This document shows, in pieces, positions 1 to 8,576 of a stretch of DNA of 64,000 nt. Origin of the DNA: Sapientia aquatica (GTDB lineage Bacteria > Pseudomonadota > Gammaproteobacteria > Burkholderiales > Burkholderiaceae_D). Numbering within the stretch: the stretch's first letter is position 1; the number at the start of each line of letters is the position of its first letter. Where the stretch lies: contig NZ_SMYL01000003.1 in NCBI RefSeq assembly GCF_004358105.1, forward strand, positions 253,371 through 317,370, in the 5' to 3' direction. The position numbers and the translations under genes were made by a program. The notes beneath the pieces were generated by a model. The model did no database searches. It was not told where the DNA came from and was given only the letters and a program-made list of their open reading frames with translations.

Positions 1-527
1 ATCGCCATACCAACGGTATTTTAATCATTAGCTTAAGCCAGCCTGCACGTCACGCTCAATTGCAAGCGCAAGCAGAACAGATGCTCAGCACGGTGATGAA
101 CGCGCTCGATTACGTCGGTGTGATGGCAATGGAATGCTTTATGGTCGGCGGCAAATTAATGGTCAATGAAATTGCCCCGCGTGTACATAATTCGGCGCAC
201 TGGACGCAAGCTGGCGCCTCGATTAGTCAATTTGAATTGCATCTGCGCGCTGTGTGCGGTTTGCATTTAGCCCAACCGGTGCAAACTGGTTCGAGCATGA
301 TGGTCAATCTGATCGGTGTACCTTACAACCCAGATTGGCTAAAACACGGCGCAGCTCGCTTGCATTGGTACGGCAAAGACTGGCGTGCTGGGCGCAAGAT
401 GGGGCATCTCAATTTCCACCATCCTGACCCTGCCCAATTGCGCCAATGGCTGACTGAATTAGAGTTGCCGGAGCAGTTTCAGTCAGCAAAAGAATGGGCG
501 TTGAACAATCTTGGCGCTACTGCCTAG
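1..527 (+). CDS. purK: PurK, N5-carboxyaminoimidazole ribonucleotide synthase (C-terminal part)
   Basis: This is the C-terminal part of the ATP-grasp enzyme that carboxylates AIR with ATP and bicarbonate in purine synthesis. The reading frame is open to the left edge (first full codon at 3), so the gene begins outside the window. The metal-binding and active-site stretch NEIAPRVHNSAHW is clear. The family usually has NSGHW, so an Ala replaces a Gly here. The end of the protein matches the PurK C-terminal domain in length and has the usual YGK and KMGHLN segments. A terminator follows at once. Identification is firm; only the missing N-terminus is unknown. Confidence 0.93.
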   Translation, partial: RHTNGILIISLSQPARHAQLQAQAEQMLSTVMNALDYVGVMAMECFMVGGKLMVNEIAPRVHNSAHWTQAGASISQFELHLRAVCGLHLAQPVQTGSSMMVNLIGVPYNPDWLKHGAARLHWYGKDWRAGRKMGHLNFHHPDPAQLRQWLTELELPEQFQSAKEWALNNLGATA

Positions 528-556
528 GTCAGCCTATAAAGCATTCGATTAAATAT

Positions 557-592
557 AAAAAAGGGTGAACTTCATCAGTTCAACCTTTTTTT
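557..592 (+). terminator. Intrinsic terminator of purK
   Basis: A hairpin with arms GGGTGAACT and AGTTCAACC (one mismatch, 5-base loop) is extended by A/T pairing and ends in a run of seven T. It lies 30 bases after the purK stop. Confidence 0.8.
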
Positions 593-629
593 ACGCGCCA
601 TTTTTGCGTTTCTTTTAGGATCTCAAGGC

Positions 630-660
630 GGATGGGCTGAAGATTTAATTCAACCCATCC
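630..660. repeat. Inverted repeat in the convergent gap
   Basis: GGATGGGCTGAA and TTCAACCCATCC form a stem with one mismatch and a short loop between purK and the end of the Gln-rich lipoprotein gene. There is no T-run on either side, so it may be a weak terminator or transcript-end structure for the minus-strand gene. Confidence 0.45.
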
Positions 661-689
661 ATCCGTGATTACCTTCCACCGACAAGCGA

Positions 690-2108
690 TTAACGCTCGC
701 GTTTTTCCCTCTCGTCTTTCGCTTTCTCTTCTTTGCTCTTCACCTTAGCTTCTGGCTTGTTCTCGGCTGGATGAGGCTGAGCGTTGCGATTCTCTTGCTC
801 ATGCTGCATTTGCTGTTGCTTTTGTTGCAGTTCACGCTGTTGCTGCTCGCGCTGCTGTTGCTGCTGTTGCTGCTGTTGCTGTTGCTGCTGAATTTGCTGC
901 TGCTTTTGTTGCTGTTCATGTTGTTGCTGATCGCGCTGCTGTTGCTCACGCTGCTGCTGTTGCTCGCGTTGTTGCTGCTGAGACTGTTGCTGTTGCATTT
1001 GCTGTTGCTTTTGTTGCTGCTCATGTTGTTGCTGGTCGCGCTGCTGTTGCTCACGTTGCTGTTGCTGTTGCTGCTGTTGTTGCTGCTGCGGCTGCGCTTG
1101 ATTAGCAGCGTGCGCTTGCACGCTCTTGGCAAACGTTGGTGGAACCTCAGCGTGGACTACTTGAGCTTGCGGTAACGCGGTTGGCTGGCGACCTGCAACG
1201 TAAGCTGGAATTGCTCTATTCGAAGTCGGCATTGGCGCCATTGCTTTAACAACGGGAGGCTGAGCCGCTGCTAAATGTGGCTGAGCAGGCACTGCCGAAT
1301 TTACCGCTTGTCCGTTGGCGGTTGCACCCGGTGGAGCGACGATGGTGACATTGGTCACGTTCGTCACGTTGGTCACATTGGTTACGTTACGCACGTTACT
1401 AACGTTGTTAATTGTGGTGTTATTGACGTTCGTATTGTTGATATTGGTGTTGTTGTTCGTAATGCGCATACCTTGATTGATAATCGGTGGCGCGCTGGTA
1501 ACGACTGCCGGAGCGGTTCCAATCGGCGCAGGAACGATTAAGCCGAGATGTGAGCCGGGTGGCGCTGGAACAAACACACCGGAAGGTCCCATTGGACGCG
1601 GCCCAGCAATCACACCAGCGGCAACGATACCGATCGAGATATTAATTCCGACTGGCGGAGCAACGAAAGCAACGCCCGGGGCGGCCCAAAAACCATTGAC
1701 GAATACGACTGAACCGCCGCGGTTTTCATAGTACGGATTAACCCAGCCATAACCAGGGCGCGGCGGCGCGGACCAGCGACCATGCGCCCAAACCCAGTTG
1801 CCTTCCCATACCCAATAACCACCCGTCCAAATCGCGCCGTCATAAGGCATTGGCGGCGGTGTTTCAACCAACATCGGGGGCGGCGCCCACGAAACCAAAA
1901 CTGGCTCTGGCTGGGCTAATGGTGGCTCGACATACACGCTGACGACCGGCTGAGGCGCAGGTGCTTGGTAAGTCACTTCTGCTTGGACAGGTTGGTAAGT
2001 TGGCTGCACGTAGCGCACCGGCTGCACGTATACGTGTGCTGGCTCAACCACGCAGCCGCTCAACAACACAGCGGCACCTACTGCGGCAGCGATCATGATT
2101 TTTTTCAT
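690..2108 (-). CDS. YXWGXW repeat lipoprotein with long Gln-rich tail
   Basis: The N-terminus is a lipoprotein signal with lipobox LSGC (Cys19), so the protein is probably anchored to a membrane on the periplasmic side. Residues of about 85-145 carry the Trp/Tyr/Gly pattern of the YXWGXW family (GYWVWEGNWVWAHGRW). An Asn-rich part follows, with repeated NVT and NNT units near residues 215-255. From about residue 335 the protein is mostly Gln, with scattered Arg, Glu, Asp, His and Lys, and ends in a charged Lys/Glu tail. The motif REQQQRDQQQHEQQQKQQQ occurs twice. The biochemical function of the family is unknown; a cell-envelope role is an inference. The long open frames on the opposite strand are shadows of the CAG/CAA tract. 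Confidence 0.85.
   Translation of the reverse strand: MKKIMIAAAVGAAVLLSGCVVEPAHVYVQPVRYVQPTYQPVQAEVTYQAPAPQPVVSVYVEPPLAQPEPVLVSWAPPPMLVETPPPMPYDGAIWTGGYWVWEGNWVWAHGRWSAPPRPGYGWVNPYYENRGGSVVFVNGFWAAPGVAFVAPPVGINISIGIVAAGVIAGPRPMGPSGVFVPAPPGSHLGLIVPAPIGTAPAVVTSAPPIINQGMRITNNNTNINNTNVNNTTINNVSNVRNVTNVTNVTNVTNVTIVAPPGATANGQAVNSAVPAQPHLAAAQPPVVKAMAPMPTSNRAIPAYVAGRQPTALPQAQVVHAEVPPTFAKSVQAHAANQAQPQQQQQQQQQQQREQQQRDQQQHEQQQKQQQMQQQQSQQQQREQQQQREQQQRDQQQHEQQQKQQQIQQQQQQQQQQQQQREQQQRELQQKQQQMQHEQENRNAQPHPAENKPEAKVKSKEEKAKDEREKRER
893..1055. repeat. 58-bp imperfect direct repeat in CAG/CAA tract
   Basis: Positions 893-950 and 998-1055 are near-identical 58-base copies, about 105 bases apart, inside the Gln-encoding tract. 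They encode the duplicated Arg/Asp/His/Lys-punctuated Gln block. Smaller CAG/CAA runs lie on both sides. Such a tract can change length by slippage or recombination. Confidence 0.85.
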
Positions 2109-2250
2109 CAGTTATCTCACAATAATATTTTTAAATTAACTACTTCCCACTACTCATTAATGACAAGTCAGGCGTCAGCTAGAAAACGCAAGCATGGCGC
2201 ATTGGTTGACAAAATTTAACAATCTTAATTGTAAGCAACTGAAACCGCAA

Positions 2251-2649
2251 TTATTTAGAGCGATCCGCTGGATGGTTCACGCCATCATTGAGGGGAATAT
2301 TGGGTATCTCAAACGGGTTGACGCCTTCTAAACAACCCACGTTATAGCCATATTCATTTGGGTTGGAGCGACGTTGGTGGTGGGTATAAATGCCGCAGAT
2401 TGAGCAGAAATAATGACGCGCTGTGTTGGTATTAAATTGATACAGCTTCAGGACATCAGCGCCTTTAATAATTTCGATGCCATCCAAGGAAACGGACGCA
2501 ACAATCGCTCCCTTTCTACGGCAAATCGAGCAATCACAGCGGCGTGGATTGACGATTCCATCCGGTAGATTTAGCAGCAGCGCAACTGCTCCGCAATGAC
2601 AAGTGAGCGTATGCTTTGCGTTAATGCGGGTTGGGCCGACTTGTTTCAT
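2251..2649 (-). CDS. GFA/CENP-V-type zinc-binding protein
   Basis: The small protein (132 residues) has the spaced cysteines of the glutathione-dependent formaldehyde-activating (GFA) fold: CHCGAV near the N-terminus, CDCSIC about 25 residues on, and FCSICGIYTHH near residue 80. In this family these residues hold structural and catalytic zinc. Substrates of most members are unknown, so the GFA name is a fold label only. The ATG at 2649 is preferred over the in-frame TTG three codons upstream, because the protein then begins MKQVGPTR shortly before the domain. It stands alone between unrelated genes. Confidence 0.8.
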   Translation of the reverse strand: MKQVGPTRINAKHTLTCHCGAVALLLNLPDGIVNPRRCDCSICRRKGAIVASVSLDGIEIIKGADVLKLYQFNTNTARHYFCSICGIYTHHQRRSNPNEYGYNVGCLEGVNPFEIPNIPLNDGVNHPADRSK

Positions 2650-2665
2650 GATGATCAAATAGAAT

Positions 2666-4048
2666 TCAAGTAAGGCGATTTTTCGCTAACGGAGGCTTTT
2701 TAGCGAAGTAACGATTAATCCCCTTTAAGATCGCATCGGCCATTTGATTTTGGTAATTTTCATCGGTCAATTTTGCTTCTTCTTCGGGATTAGAAATAAA
2801 CGCCGTTTCAATCAATACACTAGGAATATCAGGCGCTTTTAACACGGCGAAACCAGCTTGTTCGACCGAGCCTTTATGCAAGCGATTAATGCCGCCGATT
2901 TCACCCAAAATTGCGCTGCCCAGCTTTAAGCTGTCACTGATTTGCGCTGTGGTCGATAAATCGAGCAGCACGCTAGCGAGCTGTTTATCGTGATTTTTAA
3001 TGTTTACGCCACCGATCAAATCGGCTGAGTTTTCTTTGTTCGCCAGCCAGCGCGCCGCCGTGGAGCTAGCACCTTTATCGGACAAGGCAAACACCGAAGA
3101 TCCGCGCGCCGAGGTTTCAATAAATGCGTCCGCGTGGATCGACATAAATAAATCTGCCTGCACCTTACGCGCCTTTTCCACCCGCACATTAAGCGGAACG
3201 AAAAAGTCCGCATCACGAGTCAGAAAAACACGCATATTGGGTTGCGATTCGATTTTGGCTTTTAAACGTTTAGCAATCGATAACACCACATCTTTTTCAT
3301 AACTACCACCACGCCCGACGGCTCCTGGATCTTCGCCACCGTGTCCAGGATCCAGGGCAATGGTAATCATGCGCATGAGTTGCGGCGCGTTCTTTAGATC
3401 GGACGAACCGGGTAAAGGCGCTTCGGGATTAGGATTTAATTTTGGCTGCGGCATCGTTTGTGCCTGCGAGGGCAATTGGGATGGCGTTGGCGGCGTTGGC
3501 AGGGTTGGTGCCTGTGCAATTGGCGGCGATGCTTTCGGATCTGATTTCGCCAGCGGCTGTTCTTGCAGCCATTGCCCCTTTTCGATTAAAGCGGCAATTG
3601 GATCAACGGGATTGGTTGGATAGAGATCAAACACCAAACGATATTTGTATTCACCCACCGGCTTTAAGGTAAATACCTGCGGGTTGATTTCTTCTTTCAG
3701 ATCAAATACCAAACGCACCACATTAGGCCGATTTTGGCCGACGCGCACTTGCTTGATGTAAGGATCATTGGATTGAATTTTGGCGATGATTTCTTTGAGC
3801 GTCGAATTGAGTTCTAAACCGTCAATATCGACCACCATACGCAATGGATCTTTGACTAAAAATTGGGTCGCTTTTAGCTCAACATCGCCTTCGAGCGTGA
3901 CCCGCGTGTATTCTTCCGCAGGCCAAACCCGCACCGCTAAAATCTGGGCCGCATAAGATAGTTTCGGCACCAGCACGGACAGCAAAAGCGTGGCACCAGA
4001 TTGCAAAAAAATGCGGCGGGATTTCTTCTTGGTATCCAATTGATTCAC
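2666..4048 (-). CDS. amiC: N-acetylmuramoyl-L-alanine amidase (AmiC-like, Tat signal)
   Basis: This periplasmic zinc amidase cleaves the bond between N-acetylmuramic acid and L-alanine, mainly during septum splitting. The N-terminus has a twin-arginine signal (SRRIFLQ followed by a hydrophobic stretch), as in E. coli AmiC. An AMIN domain follows (about 36-145), which in the family targets the enzyme to the septum. A Pro/Gln-rich linker spans about 165-215. The Amidase_3 domain (about 228-450) has the zinc and catalytic motifs LDPGHGGEDPGA, the Glu in SYEKDVV, the His in SIHADAF and the Glu in IETAFISNPEE. The start codon is GTG. It follows tsaE by 18 bases in a likely two-gene unit, a pairing common in Proteobacteria. 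Confidence 0.92.
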   Translation of the reverse strand: MNQLDTKKKSRRIFLQSGATLLLSVLVPKLSYAAQILAVRVWPAEEYTRVTLEGDVELKATQFLVKDPLRMVVDIDGLELNSTLKEIIAKIQSNDPYIKQVRVGQNRPNVVRLVFDLKEEINPQVFTLKPVGEYKYRLVFDLYPTNPVDPIAALIEKGQWLQEQPLAKSDPKASPPIAQAPTLPTPPTPSQLPSQAQTMPQPKLNPNPEAPLPGSSDLKNAPQLMRMITIALDPGHGGEDPGAVGRGGSYEKDVVLSIAKRLKAKIESQPNMRVFLTRDADFFVPLNVRVEKARKVQADLFMSIHADAFIETSARGSSVFALSDKGASSTAARWLANKENSADLIGGVNIKNHDKQLASVLLDLSTTAQISDSLKLGSAILGEIGGINRLHKGSVEQAGFAVLKAPDIPSVLIETAFISNPEEEAKLTDENYQNQMADAILKGINRYFAKKPPLAKNRLT

Positions 4049-4066
4049 ACTAAATCGCTAGTTAAA

Positions 4067-4564
4067 TTACAAATTCGGGGCAAAATTGAGTCCATTGACA
4101 CAAACCGCGGCGCGCTCCGAACGGGCGCATAATTCGACCTCACGTCCGCTGCCAGCGACTGTTAAATAAATATCTAAATCCGGCAACGGTAAAATTGATT
4201 CGCCTTTTTCTGGCCACTCCACTACACAAATCGTCGATTGGTTAAACACGTCGCGAAAGCCGGCTTCTAAAAATTCATCGGGACTGCTCATGCGGTACAA
4301 ATCAAAATGCATCAATGTGACCGATTGTCCCGCCAATTGAATTTCATACGGCTCAGCCAACGTGTAGGTTGGACTTTTAACGTGCCCAACGTAACCGGCC
4401 GAATGCAGCAAAGCCCGGGTTAAAGCGGTTTTGCCAGCACCAAGATCGCCATGTAGATAAACGACTAAGCCAGCAACCAGTTGACGCGCTAAGCATTTAC
4501 CTAGGGCGTCGGTGGCGGCTTCGTTTTTTAATAACGCTTTAAAGTGGGCTTTATAGTCTGGCAT
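4067..4564 (-). CDS. tsaE: TsaE, ATPase of the tRNA t6A system
   Basis: TsaE works with TsaB, TsaC and TsaD to place threonylcarbamoyl on A37 of ANN-decoding tRNAs. The Walker A loop GDLGAGKT starts near residue 40, and the family motifs SPTY and HFDLYR follow. The length of 165 residues is normal. The ATG at 4564 faces queG across a short divergent gap. The partner tsaD is at about 18.3 kb in this window. Confidence 0.95.
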   Translation of the reverse strand: MPDYKAHFKALLKNEAATDALGKCLARQLVAGLVVYLHGDLGAGKTALTRALLHSAGYVGHVKSPTYTLAEPYEIQLAGQSVTLMHFDLYRMSSPDEFLEAGFRDVFNQSTICVVEWPEKGESILPLPDLDIYLTVAGSGREVELCARSERAAVCVNGLNFAPNL

Positions 4565-4626
4565 CTCGTAAAATACTGTGTTCGCTAAAAAACATTATCG
4601 CTTTGGGCTCAATTTCAACAACCAGC

Positions 4627-5718
4627 ATGATAAACGACAAATACGCCATTCTGGCACGTAGCATTAAATCTTGGGGACAAGATTTAGGCTTTTCTGACGT
4701 GCGGATTTCGGATATTGATCTATCAGCCCACGAAGCGGGCTTGGCGGCGTGGTTGGAGGCGGGCTTTCATGGCGAAATGGACTACATGGCTGCGCACGGC
4801 ATGAAGCGCGCTAGACCGGCGGAATTAGTGCCCAATGCGGTGCGCGCGATCGTGGTCAGAATGGATTATCTCGCGCCTAGCACGTCACCCAATTGGCGCG
4901 CGGCTGAACAAGCGCGTGGTCAACTTTCAGACCAAGCTGTCATTTCGGTTTATGCCCGAGGGCGCGATTATCACAAAGTCCTACGCAACCGGTTGCAACA
5001 ACTCGCGCAAAAAATCGAAGCAGAAGTCGGGCAATTTGGCTATCGCGCTTTTACCGATTCAGCGCCCGTCATGGAAGTCGCCTTGGCAGAAAAAGCAGGT
5101 TTAGGCTGGCGCGGCAAGCATACCTTGTTACTCAATCGCGAAGCTGGGTCAACGTTTTTTTTGGGTGAAATCATTACCGATTTGCCGTTACCGATTGACG
5201 CTCCAATTAGCAACCATTGCGGCAATTGCACTGCATGCCTGAGCAGTTGTCCAACGCAAGCGATTATCGCGCCTTACCAACTGGATGCGCGGCGCTGCAT
5301 TTCGTACCTAACGATCGAGCTAAAAAGTAGCATCCCCGAAGAATTTCGTCCGCTCATTGGCAATCGCGTCTATGGCTGCGACGATTGCCAAACCTGCTGT
5401 CCGTGGAATAAGTTTGCGCAAATCAGTCAGGAACCCGATTTCGCCGTGCGTAACGGATTAGATAATTCAAGCTTGATCGAGTTATTTAGCTGGAGCGAAG
5501 AAGACTTTATGCGCCGCATGGAAGGTAGTCCGATTCGGCGGATTGGTTATGTCAGCTGGCTGCGCAATTTGGCCGTGGGTTTAGGCAATGCGCGGCGCGC
5601 ACGTCTGGCACAGCAATTGGATTGTGAACTCATCGATGCAGCCTTGTGCCGTCATTTGCAACACCCGTCTGACATTGTGCGTGAACACGTCAGTTGGGCG
5701 TTGCGACAAGGTGCCTAA
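4627..5718 (+). CDS. queG: QueG, epoxyqueuosine reductase
   Basis: QueG carries out the last step of queuosine synthesis, reducing epoxyqueuosine in tRNA with cobalamin and two [4Fe-4S] clusters. The ferredoxin-like motifs are complete: CGNCTACLSSCPTQAI near residue 197 and a second set in GCDDCQTCCPW. A HEAT-like region ends the protein. I chose the ATG at 4627, giving 363 residues. An in-frame TTG eight codons upstream exists but lacks a better ribosome site. QueA and Tgt of the same pathway are at 37-39 kb. Confidence 0.95.
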   Translation: MINDKYAILARSIKSWGQDLGFSDVRISDIDLSAHEAGLAAWLEAGFHGEMDYMAAHGMKRARPAELVPNAVRAIVVRMDYLAPSTSPNWRAAEQARGQLSDQAVISVYARGRDYHKVLRNRLQQLAQKIEAEVGQFGYRAFTDSAPVMEVALAEKAGLGWRGKHTLLLNREAGSTFFLGEIITDLPLPIDAPISNHCGNCTACLSSCPTQAIIAPYQLDARRCISYLTIELKSSIPEEFRPLIGNRVYGCDDCQTCCPWNKFAQISQEPDFAVRNGLDNSSLIELFSWSEEDFMRRMEGSPIRRIGYVSWLRNLAVGLGNARRARLAQQLDCELIDAALCRHLQHPSDIVREHVSWALRQGA

Positions 5719-6357
5719 TTACTTCAAAAGACCGGCTAATTCCACCGCTGTTTTGACCGCCATTTTGTCAAAAATATTGGCGCGATGGACTTCTACGGTA
5801 CGCATGCTAATTCCCAATTCGTCAGCGATCACTTTGTTCATTTTGCCCAGCAATATCAAATCCAGCACTTCGCGTTCGCGCGTCGTCAAACCGGCTAACC
5901 GCTCATACACTAACGCTAATTCACCTTCCTGACGCGACAAGGCCAACGCTTCTTGAACCCGATCAAAAAGAGCGTTATCGTCAAACGGTTTTTCGCAGAA
6001 ATCAAATGCGCCGCGCTTTAATGCATCGACCGCCATCGGAACGTCGCCATGACCAGTAATAAAAATCACTGGCAAGCGCTTGGTTAATTGTTGCGCCGCC
6101 ATCAAGTCAAAGGTCGCAATGCCGCTCAAGCCATCCATGCGCACGTCGAGCAACACGCAGTCACCAGCCGGATCGAATTTGAATTTATTGTCTTTGTTGG
6201 ACTCGTCATTGGCAGCCGGATACAGATGCGCAAAGTGATCAAAAGTCGCCAAAAATTGTTCGCCACTGGAATAACTCACACACGGCAATTGGCGCGATTT
6301 CGCCATCCAAATGAGCGCGTCGCGCAAGTCTGCATCGTCGTCAACAATGTGTAACAT
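5719..6357 (-). CDS. dctR: DctR/FixJ-type response regulator
   Basis: The receiver domain has the acidic pair DDD near residue 6, phospho-acceptor Asp71 in LLDVRM, and the conserved Lys in CEKPF. A LuxR-type HTH follows (about 148-205, TTREREVLDL and MRTVEVHRANIF). Asp71 lies further in than the usual position near 54, because a hydrophilic insert occupies about residues 42-66. The gene follows a large sensor kinase by two bases, and both diverge from a TRAP binding protein gene. This layout matches DctS/DctR of Rhodobacter capsulatus, which controls C4-dicarboxylate uptake. The true ligand here is not known. Confidence 0.85.
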   Translation of the reverse strand: MLHIVDDDADLRDALIWMAKSRQLPCVSYSSGEQFLATFDHFAHLYPAANDESNKDNKFKFDPAGDCVLLDVRMDGLSGIATFDLMAAQQLTKRLPVIFITGHGDVPMAVDALKRGAFDFCEKPFDDNALFDRVQEALALSRQEGELALVYERLAGLTTREREVLDLILLGKMNKVIADELGISMRTVEVHRANIFDKMAVKTAVELAGLLK

Positions 6358-6359
6358 GG

Positions 6360-8399
6360 TTATCCTTTTTGTGTGTCTGTTGGTAGATCTGTGGGTAGCT
6401 CAGTTGGTAAATCTATGGGTGTATCGGTTTGCGCATGCGCTTGCGGATTCGCCAGCGGCAACGTAAAGCTAAAAATTGTTCCGCCATTTGGATTATCCCG
6501 ATACGTTAGCTGACCGCCGTGGAATTCGATAATCGTGCGGCAAATATTTAATCCCATTCCCATGCCTTCGGATTTGGTCGAAAAGAACGGGGAAAACAAA
6601 CGTTCAGCCACTTCCGGTGGAATGCCTGTTCCGTGATCGATGACTTCGGTCAAAACGTAGTTATCGACCCGTTTTACTTCGATTTGCAAAATTCGCTGCG
6701 TTAAAGTCAGTTCTTGCATTGCTTGCAGCGCATTACGAGTTAAATTCAGAATCACCTGCTCTAATGAAATCGCGTCAACTAATACATCGGGCAGCGGATC
6801 ATCGATGTAAATTTCTACTCCGATCAAATACGATTTGGCCTGCAATTTTATCAGAGGCAAGATGCTATTGAAGATGGCCATTAATTGCAGCGGCACCCGG
6901 TTCGGCTCACGCTTGGCGACAAAGCCGTGCACGCTACGAATAATCTGCCCCGCGCGCTGCGCTTGATTTTGCATTTGAGTCAACGCTGGCTGCAGCATTT
7001 CAGCATCGAGATTGCCCGACTTCATCATGTTTAATGCGCCCGTGGCGTAACTCGAAATCGCGGCCAACGGTTGATTTAACTCGTGCGCCATCACGGAAGC
7101 CAATTCACCCATCGTCGCCAAGCGGGCGCTGCTTTCTAAACGTTCTTCGTGTTCGCGTAACACTTGTTCCGATTTTTTACGTTCGCTAATGTCCAGAATC
7201 GAACCCATCCAGCCAGTTTGTTCGCCATCGTCGTTGAGCAACGCAGATTCATAAATCAAGACCGGAATTCGGTGCCCGTCGGCGTGTTTATAGACGGTTT
7301 CAAAGCCATTTAACGAATCGTAATTGCTTGAATTGGAGGAGCGCTTTTTATAACTCTCAATTGCCTCGGACGCCCAAAAAACCATAGGCGCTTTTTGTCC
7401 AAGCAACTGATCTTCGCGGTAGCCCACCATGTCGCAAAAAGCTTGATTCACATAGACCAATTCGCCGTCCATGCTGCGCACTCGCAGTCCAGTGACGACC
7501 GATTTTTCCATCGCGCTTCGGAATGCGATCTGCTCGCGTAACGCTGTTTCGGCTGCTTGGCGACGCAAAATATCGCGCCACAAGGCCCACAAACTCCACA
7601 GCAAACCTAAGCCCATTAAGACAACCGCCGCGACCAGATAATTGGAAAGAAGTTTCGGCGCTTCTTTAATGCTATTCGTTTTGAGGATTAAGTTAACTCC
7701 GGACAAATTCAGGCTACGGCTGTGCGTATATACATTGCGTCCGTAACCGCCATCGGAGCGCTGCGCAAAAACGTTATCGTCCAAATCGCTCAAGCTGATT
7801 TGATTGTCTTTGGCAAACCACCACGGCACCATGTTTTCCAAAATCACCGACATTTTGTAGGTCAACACCAAGCTGCCGATGTACTGATCATCCTTAAACA
7901 GCGGTAAGTGATAATCCATAAAAATGGCTCGATCTTGCGCTTCTTGCACCGCTGGTTCGCTGTATTGGGGAGTTCGACTTTCGCGCGCGTGTTCAATCGC
8001 TTCTTGCGACAACGGCGACATATCGTCGAGCTTAAATTCGCGTGTGCTGTATCGGACATGATCGTTGGCATCCAACCAAACTAATTGTTGTAATTCTGGG
8101 TGACTTTCAATCAAATCAGAAAAACGTTCTTTTAGCTGTTCAGAAACTTTACTATTAGCGATAATAGTATCTCCAAGGAAACGTAAATTTTCCTCGTTAC
8201 GCAATAAATGAAAACGAATTCCCTGCTCAACCCATAACGTATCGGCAATTAATTGCTCTTGACGATTTCTGAATTCAATCTTTTGAGATTGCCAAGGAAG
8301 CAAGATCAAGACCGGCAAAATCAGTATCGCCATTAACATCGGCGTGACCCAATGCTGTTTTAGAAAGGGCAGGCGTTTTTCGGAGGGGTGGTTATCCAC
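6360..8399 (-). CDS. dctS: DctS-like membrane sensor histidine kinase with PAS domain
   Basis: Two membrane helices (about 19-35 and 252-272) flank a periplasmic sensing domain of about 215 residues. A PAS domain lies at about 290-410. The kinase core has an H-box ASVMAHELNQPLAAISSY, N-box LNLTRNALQAM and G-box GMGMGLNICRTIIEFHGG. At 679 residues it is close in size to R. capsulatus DctS. The start is a GTG (8399). The last residues are a small PTDLPTEL repeat of no clear role. It is transcribed with the FixJ-type regulator and probably senses a solute bound by, or related to, the adjacent DctP. Confidence 0.85.
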   Translation of the reverse strand: MDNHPSEKRLPFLKQHWVTPMLMAILILPVLILLPWQSQKIEFRNRQEQLIADTLWVEQGIRFHLLRNEENLRFLGDTIIANSKVSEQLKERFSDLIESHPELQQLVWLDANDHVRYSTREFKLDDMSPLSQEAIEHARESRTPQYSEPAVQEAQDRAIFMDYHLPLFKDDQYIGSLVLTYKMSVILENMVPWWFAKDNQISLSDLDDNVFAQRSDGGYGRNVYTHSRSLNLSGVNLILKTNSIKEAPKLLSNYLVAAVVLMGLGLLWSLWALWRDILRRQAAETALREQIAFRSAMEKSVVTGLRVRSMDGELVYVNQAFCDMVGYREDQLLGQKAPMVFWASEAIESYKKRSSNSSNYDSLNGFETVYKHADGHRIPVLIYESALLNDDGEQTGWMGSILDISERKKSEQVLREHEERLESSARLATMGELASVMAHELNQPLAAISSYATGALNMMKSGNLDAEMLQPALTQMQNQAQRAGQIIRSVHGFVAKREPNRVPLQLMAIFNSILPLIKLQAKSYLIGVEIYIDDPLPDVLVDAISLEQVILNLTRNALQAMQELTLTQRILQIEVKRVDNYVLTEVIDHGTGIPPEVAERLFSPFFSTKSEGMGMGLNICRTIIEFHGGQLTYRDNPNGGTIFSFTLPLANPQAHAQTDTPIDLPTELPTDLPTDTQKG

Positions 8400-8576
8400 A
8401 GTGGCTTTTAGTTGAAAAATTACGGAAAATGTAAAATTACTTTACGTAAACATGATGTATCTCGGAGAACCACAAAATTGTCGCTGCAAAGCACGCATCA
8501 CGTGCTGAAACTGAGTAATAGTTAAGTTGGCAGGCAAGGTTTTGCGCAAGTTCCAAAATAACCTAAGAAATCAAAA

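Noticed and set aside
771-1175. Long Leu-rich open frame on the plus strand.
   Set aside because: It is the shadow of the CAG/CAA tract of the lipoprotein gene on the other strand, and would code nearly only Leu.
6390-6425. A tRNA-like string (GGGTAGCTCAGTTGGTA), resembling a D-arm.
   Set aside because: It lies inside the C-terminal repeat of the DctS-like kinase. No acceptor stem, anticodon arm or T-arm is present, so it is coincidence.
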